Source: Claveliimonas intestinigallinarum
GTDB taxonomy: Bacteria > Bacillota > Clostridia > Lachnospirales > Lachnospiraceae
NCBI GenBank assembly: GCA_019115145.1
Contig: DXED01000029.1
Coordinates: 1 to 64,000 of the forward strand
Direction of reading: 5' to 3'
DNA: 64,000 nucleotides
The position numbers were made by a program, and so were the translations under genes. The notes below the pieces were generated by a model. It saw only the letters and a program-made list of their open reading frames with translations. It did no database searches and had not been told where the DNA came from. Shown here one piece after another: positions 59,612 to 64,000 of this stretch; the first letter of the stretch is position 1; the number at the start of each line of letters is the position of its first letter.

Positions 59612-59641
59612 TGGACAAACCCCCTTTTTCTGAGATATGAT
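59612..59641 (+). promoter_or_regulatory. Promoter of the alanine symporter gene
   Basis: TGGACA (59612-59617), 18 bases, TATGAT (59636-59641). The transcript has a leader of about 115 bases with TCTGCC and GGCAGA able to pair; no known riboswitch pattern was recognised. Confidence 0.55.
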
Positions 59642-59761
59642 ATAGGAGTCTGCCACTCCCTTTTCAACATGGCTGAGGTCTTGGCTTTGAGGGCAGATAT
59701 CCGACTTTATTTTCACCACACAGACACAAAAGATAAAAATATGAGAAAGAGAGGGGCAAAC

Positions 59762-61165
59762 ATGTTTGCACAGATTATCAACAGTTTAAGTGACCTGCTG
59801 TACACCTACATTCTGATCGTCCTTCTGGTTGGAACCGGCATCTATTTCACCATCCGGACACGGGGCGTACAGTTCCGCCTGCTGCGGGAAGCGATCCGGG
59901 TCGTCATGGAACCAAAGGACAGCGAGGACGGGCTCTCCTCCTTCCAGGCTCTGATGGTCTCCACGGCCTCCAGAGTAGGAACGGGAAATATTGCCGGCAT
60001 CTCCACCGCCATCTGCATCGGCGGTCCGGGAGCTGTCTTCTGGATGTGGCTGACGGCTCTGCTGGGAAGCGCCTCAGCCTTCATTGAGAGCACTCTGGCA
60101 CAGATCTATAAAAGGAAAGCCCAGGACGGTACCTGCTACGGAGGCCCCGCCTACTATATCCAGGCCGCGCTGAAAAAGCGCTGGTTGGGAGCCGTCTTTG
60201 CCGTATTCCTGATCCTCACCTACATGGTGGGCTTCAACATGGTGGCCTCCTTCAACATAACCGACTCCTTCAGGGCATACGGCTTTTTTAACGAGACGAC
60301 TACTCCCTACGTCATCGGTGGCATACTGGCAGTCATCTTCTGTATCTGTATATTCGGCGGAAGCACGCAGATTTCAAAGATCACCGGTATACTTGTCCCT
60401 GTCATGGGTATCTTCTATCTGGCAGTAGCCCTCTTCATCGTTGTGACACACTTCAGCCTGATACCGAAGATGTTCGTGGATATTTTTACAAACGCCTTTG
60501 ATTTCCAGGCCATCTTTGGCGGCTTTACAGGCTCCTGCATCATGCAGGGTATCAAGAGAGGACTTTTCTCCAATGAGGCCGGCGTCGGTTCCGCCCCTAA
60601 TGCGGCCGCCAGCGCCTCCGTCTCCCACCCTGTCAAGCAGGGGCTTGTACAGATGCTCTCCGTGTTCATTGATACCATCGTGATCTGCTCTGCCACATCC
60701 TTTATGCTCCTTTGCTCCGGCGTAGCTCCAAGTGATGAGCTGAAGGGCATGCCCTGGGTACAAACAGCCGCGGCCGAAACTCTGGGAAGCTTCGGCACCA
60801 CCTTTATCACCATCGCCCTGTTCCTGTTCGCCTTCACAACCCTGATCGGCAACTATTTCTACGCGGAGATGGGCCTTGGCTACCTCTGCGACAAGAAGCC
60901 CGGAAAAAAAATATTGTTCTTCTTCCGGATCTTCGCCACTGTCGTGGTCTTCGGCGGCTCCCTCATGGAGTTCAGCGTGGCCTGGAGTACGGCGGATGTC
61001 ATCATGGGCTTTCTGGCGCTCATCAACCTTCCAGTCATCATCATCCTGGCCGGTCCGGCTCTGCGGTGCCTGAAGGACTACACCAGGCAGAAACGAGAGG
61101 GAAAAAATCCTGTCTTCCACGCTGCCGACATTCAGCTTGCGGATAAGACAGATTTCTGGAATTGA
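59762..61165 (+). CDS. Sodium:alanine symporter family protein
   Basis: A 467-residue AGCS transporter with about 10-11 spans: MVSTASRVGTGNIAGISTAI, WMWLTALLGSASAFIESTLA, YKRKAQDGTCYGGPAYYI and GIKRGLFSNEAGVGSAPNAA are the family signatures. It imports alanine or glycine with Na+. ATG at 59762 follows AGAGGGG; the frame runs 58 codons further upstream through promoter sequence and is not coding there. Confidence 0.93.
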   Translation: MFAQIINSLSDLLYTYILIVLLVGTGIYFTIRTRGVQFRLLREAIRVVMEPKDSEDGLSSFQALMVSTASRVGTGNIAGISTAICIGGPGAVFWMWLTALLGSASAFIESTLAQIYKRKAQDGTCYGGPAYYIQAALKKRWLGAVFAVFLILTYMVGFNMVASFNITDSFRAYGFFNETTTPYVIGGILAVIFCICIFGGSTQISKITGILVPVMGIFYLAVALFIVVTHFSLIPKMFVDIFTNAFDFQAIFGGFTGSCIMQGIKRGLFSNEAGVGSAPNAAASASVSHPVKQGLVQMLSVFIDTIVICSATSFMLLCSGVAPSDELKGMPWVQTAAAETLGSFGTTFITIALFLFAFTTLIGNYFYAEMGLGYLCDKKPGKKILFFFRIFATVVVFGGSLMEFSVAWSTADVIMGFLALINLPVIIILAGPALRCLKDYTRQKREGKNPVFHAADIQLADKTDFWN

Positions 61166-61248
61166 TATTGTGTATCTGATTAAATTCATGTATAATAAAT
61201 GTTAAGAAAAATACGTATGTCAAATACATAAAAAAAGGAGTGTTTCCC

Positions 61249-61671
61249 ATGGTAAATTTATTGACAGGACCCAAAGGCAGCGGCAAGACCCAGCAGATGA
61301 TCGATCTTGCAAATCAGCAGGCAAAGGCATGCAACGGCAACGTAGTATTCATCAAAAACAGCCACCGCGACACAAGCAGCGTGACGTTTGACATCCGCGT
61401 TGTATGCATGGACGATTACGAGGCTATCACGAACATTGACGAGTACATAGGCTTCCTCTACGGCATGTACAGCGCCAACCACGATGTGGAGTGCATCTTC
61501 ATCGACGGCATCCTTAAAAGGGACCACATCAAGGCGGAGGATATGCCGAAGTTTGTGGATCGTCTGAAAAAGATCTCCTCTCAGTGCGGCATTGATTTCT
61601 ATGTGAGCATCAGCGCTGACAAGAATCAGCTTTCAGATGTGGATCTGACCGACTGCAAGGTATTAAACTAA
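61249..61671 (+). CDS. Small P-loop ATPase-like protein
   Basis: A 140-residue protein starting VNLLTGPKGSGKTQQMIDLA, a clear Walker A, with ECIFIDGIL as a Walker B-like strand. Clostridial homologues are often labelled twitching-motility-like, but nothing here supports that; it is too short for PilT. Upstream AAAGGAG ends eight bases before ATG 61249. Function unknown; it is a single gene with its own terminator. Confidence 0.78.
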   Translation: MVNLLTGPKGSGKTQQMIDLANQQAKACNGNVVFIKNSHRDTSSVTFDIRVVCMDDYEAITNIDEYIGFLYGMYSANHDVECIFIDGILKRDHIKAEDMPKFVDRLKKISSQCGIDFYVSISADKNQLSDVDLTDCKVLN

Positions 61672-61708
61672 CAAAGCCGGGGAATTTATTCTGAGCGAAG
61701 GAAAAAAG

Positions 61709-61743
61709 AGCTTCGGAACAGTTTTCAAAACTGGACCGAAGCT
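61709..61743. terminator. Bidirectional terminator
   Basis: AGCTTCGG (61709-61716) with CCGAAGCT (61736-61743), inner CAGTTTT/AAAACTG, flanked by A- and T-runs. Confidence 0.88.
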
Positions 61744-61782
61744 CCTTTTTTGTCTTTTTATCTTCTTTTCTATACCAGCCGC

Positions 61783-63411
61783 CTATGCGATCTCGTTGTA
61801 CTTCTGGGCGATATTGAGGGCGTGATCGCCGATCCGCTCAAAGTCGGTGAGGATCTCGGAGTAAATAATGCCGGTATCCGCCTGGCAGGTTCCCTTTTGC
61901 ATACGGGCCACCTGCCTGTCTCTGTAATCGTCTCTCATGTCGTCGATCTTCTGCTCATTCTGGGCCGTCTTCTGAAGGATATGATCCTTCTGCCCGTTTG
62001 TAAAGTTCTGGATATCATCCAGCGTCTTCAGGCACATATCCCGCATTTTCTTCAGCTCACCCAAGGCATCCTCCGAGAAGGTCTGCCCCCATTTTTTCAG
62101 GTTTACCGCATATCCGGCAATATTCATGGCGTGGTCGCCGATCCGCTCCAGGTTGCCTACCACTGTGTAGTAGCCGCTGATATTTTTCAGATCCTGGCTG
62201 GCCGACTCGGAGGACATGACGTGGACAATGTACCTGGATATCTCCACATTGAGATAGTCAATGTACTCTTCCCTCTCATCGATCTCCTCACTCTTGCTCA
62301 CATCCCCCTTCAGCAGGGACTCAAAGCTGTCCTCAATATTCTGGCGCACCATGCCTGTCATGCGGCCCACCTCCTGCTCTACCTGAGCCTGGACAATGGC
62401 TGCCTGACCTACCTGGTAGCTGGTCTCAAAGGGCGTAATGTACTTGAGCCGCTTGATCTCGTCCTTCTCCTTCTCGCTCTCCGGCAGGATCTTCTCCGCC
62501 AGGCTGGCCATATAGGTTCCAAATGGAAGGAGGAGCAGGGTCGTCACTACGTTGAAGGTGGTGTGCACATTGGCAATCTGGGCCGCCGGGTTGTTCGGCG
62601 CTGTGGTGGCCATAAAGTCAACAAAGGGCGTCACGATACAGATAATCGTAAATATCGTGGTACCGATAATGTTGAACATGAGGTGGATGATGGTGGTCCG
62701 CTTCGCGTTTGTCCTCGTTCCGATGGAGGCCAGCACAGCCGTGATACAGGTTCCGATATTCTGCCCAAACAGGATGAATACCGCACTGTGCAGGGGCACC
62801 AGTCCCGCTGTCGCCAGCGCCTGCAGGATGCCGACGGAGGCGGAGGAGGACTGGATGATAGCTGTGAACACAGCTCCCATGGCGATGCCTGCCAGCGGGT
62901 TGGAGAAGGTGGTCATAAAGTTGATGAACACCTCGGAGCTCTGGAGGGGCACCATGGCATTTCCCATCATATCCATACCGATAAAGAGAACGCCAAAGCC
63001 CGCGATAACCTCGCTGATATGCTTTACCTTTTCCTTTTTCACAAACATGATACAGGCAACGCCGACAAAGGCGAAGAAGGGCGCCAGAGCTCCCACGTCA
63101 AGCGCAATGAGCTGTCCTGTGATGGTGGTACCGATGTTGGCACCCATGATTACCCACACTGCCTGTCTCAGTGTCATAAGTCCTGAATTCACAAATCCCA
63201 CTACCATAACCGTGGTCGCCGAGGAGGACTGGATCACCGCTGTGATGATAGCTCCCGCAATGACGCCCTTAAAACGGTTCGATGTCAGCTTCTCCAGGAT
63301 CGTCTTCATTTTGTTTCCCGCTGCCGTCTCCAGGCCGGTACTCATCATCTGCATACCGTACAGGAAGAGAGCAAGACCCCCAAGCAGCTGCAAAACCTCT
63401 GTAATTCCCAT
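61783..63411 (-). CDS. Na/Pi cotransporter family protein with PhoU-like domain
   Basis: A 542-residue protein. The membrane part (1-310) has two inverted repeats each with the QSSSA motif (TAVIQSSSATTVMVVGFVNS and TAIIQSSSASVGILQAL). The C-terminal 220 residues are PhoU-like helical repeats (GNLERIGDHAMNIAGYAVNL, LTDFERIGDHALNIAQKYNE). It is the NptA/YjbB type that moves phosphate, with regulation by its PhoU part. The next gene upstream (AEC) is 46 bases away. Confidence 0.93.
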   Translation of the reverse strand: MGITEVLQLLGGLALFLYGMQMMSTGLETAAGNKMKTILEKLTSNRFKGVIAGAIITAVIQSSSATTVMVVGFVNSGLMTLRQAVWVIMGANIGTTITGQLIALDVGALAPFFAFVGVACIMFVKKEKVKHISEVIAGFGVLFIGMDMMGNAMVPLQSSEVFINFMTTFSNPLAGIAMGAVFTAIIQSSSASVGILQALATAGLVPLHSAVFILFGQNIGTCITAVLASIGTRTNAKRTTIIHLMFNIIGTTIFTIICIVTPFVDFMATTAPNNPAAQIANVHTTFNVVTTLLLLPFGTYMASLAEKILPESEKEKDEIKRLKYITPFETSYQVGQAAIVQAQVEQEVGRMTGMVRQNIEDSFESLLKGDVSKSEEIDEREEYIDYLNVEISRYIVHVMSSESASQDLKNISGYYTVVGNLERIGDHAMNIAGYAVNLKKWGQTFSEDALGELKKMRDMCLKTLDDIQNFTNGQKDHILQKTAQNEQKIDDMRDDYRDRQVARMQKGTCQADTGIIYSEILTDFERIGDHALNIAQKYNEIA

Positions 63412-63457
63412 TTCTTTTTTCCATCCTTTGTTTTTTCAAATTTTTATACAAAGCCTG

Positions 63458-64000
63458 TCAGATGAGCGCCTCATAGAGAAGCACCATCAGAGGCATCGTA
63501 ACAATACAGAAGATCACGGACATGACATTGATCACGCTGGCGTATCGGGCGTCCCTGCCGTGGATCTGGGCCAGCTGTGTCACCATGACCGCCGCCGGCG
63601 CGCTTGTGGCCAGGAGCACTACCATCAGGATGTACTCCGCATCCTGATGCAGGCTCACTGCCCCGCTGAAGGTAAAAATCAGTATAGCTATGACCGGAAA
63701 GAAGACCAGGCGTATAAAGCAGATAAAGTAGGGCCTCTTCTGCCGGAACACCCATCCCAGGTCCACATTCCCGATGATCATGCCCACCGCCAGCATGCTG
63801 GCCGGGCCGATCATGTCCCCAAAACCGCCGACACACTCGCCAACGATATAGGGAAGGCGAATACCGGTGGCAAAGAGGATAAACCCGATGACAATCGCTA
63901 TGATGTTCGGATTGAGGAGGATCTTCCTCCAGTTCTTCTCCTGTCCCTGGCAGATCACGGACTGTCCGTGAGTCCAGATCAGGATCGTCTGCACGATAAT
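63458..64000 (-). CDS. AEC-family transporter, cut by window edge
   Basis: The frame is open to the right edge, so the N-terminal part is missing; 180 residues are visible. They include NPNIIAIVIGFILFATGIRL, PASMLAVGMIIGNVDLGWVF and LATSAPAAVMVTQLAQIHGR, typical of the auxin-efflux-carrier family's second half with five spans. Clostridial members carry malate, other acids or unknown substrates. The apparent GTG start near 63994 is internal. Confidence 0.85.
   Translation of the reverse strand: MIVQTILIWTHGQSVICQGQEKNWRKILLNPNIIAIVIGFILFATGIRLPYIVGECVGGFGDMIGPASMLAVGMIIGNVDLGWVFRQKRPYFICFIRLVFFPVIAILIFTFSGAVSLHQDAEYILMVVLLATSAPAAVMVTQLAQIHGRDARYASVINVMSVIFCIVTMPLMVLLYEALI

Noticed and set aside
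59642..59761. Glycine riboswitch before the alanine symporter
   Set aside because: The leader has only a short TCTGCC/GGCAGA pairing and lacks the tandem aptamer pattern.
1..64000. CRISPR arrays, tRNA/rRNA genes, prophage or insertion sequences
   Set aside because: No evenly spaced repeats, tRNA-like cloverleafs, integrase or transposase genes were recognised; the only transposase-related item is the broken Rpn gene.

Overview
The window looks like the chromosome of a spore-forming gut Firmicute of the Lachnospiraceae / clostridial cluster XIVa type. The evidence is a fairly GC-rich clostridial coding style, strong AGGAGG ribosome sites, near-consensus TTGACA-17-TATAAT promoters, a CotF-type spore-coat pair, an ECF riboflavin transporter, several MATE pumps and many small flavin enzymes. 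No tRNA, rRNA, CRISPR array, insertion sequence or phage gene was recognised. All calls come from reading the sequence; no database search was run.

Layout. 1-0.7 kb: end of argG and a pair of inverted palindromic repeat units. 0.7-6.6 kb: a peptide/amino-acid cassette (MFS, CocE-type S15 hydrolase, APC permease) divergent from an XRE regulator broken by an in-frame TGA. 6.7-12.8 kb: a complete ribose locus (rbsK-D-A-C-B and separately promoted rbsR) with matching 14-bp operators. 12.8-15.1 kb: a PNPOx-like protein, a dipeptidase and a class-I amidotransferase hydrolase. 15.1-27.3 kb: an export-rich stretch (three MATE, one MFS, two MarR) that also holds an oxidoreductase, spore-coat genes, an aminotransferase, a CcdA-TlpA fusion and, before the MFS gene, a likely leader-peptide attenuator. 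27.4-38 kb: redox genes, including a kinase-like/PNPOx fusion, flavin reductases, aldo/keto reductases, and a flavodoxin / DUF4405 / DUF362 / permease operon that shares a promoter motif with a nearby aldo/keto reductase; a LysR gene lies just upstream.

38-46.9 kb: a TetR remnant, an XRE-AbrB/ABC operon, an ACT/nucleotidyltransferase/DUF6483/kinase operon, an Rpn pseudogene, and RibU followed by a riboflavin-kinase-like domain fused to an OmpR-type DNA-binding domain. The last pair is the most striking locus: the kinase-like part has lost its catalytic glutamate, so the protein is best read as a flavin-sensing regulator. 46.9-57 kb is a visibly AT-rich insert in two parts: a two-component system with two FtsX-like permeases but no ATPase, and a FadR-controlled sugar-acid-type cassette with GntP, an SDR and a divergent ketol-acid reductoisomerase homologue. 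57-64 kb returns to core genes: leuS, an alanine/sodium symporter, a P-loop protein, a Na/Pi cotransporter and an AEC transporter cut by the window edge.
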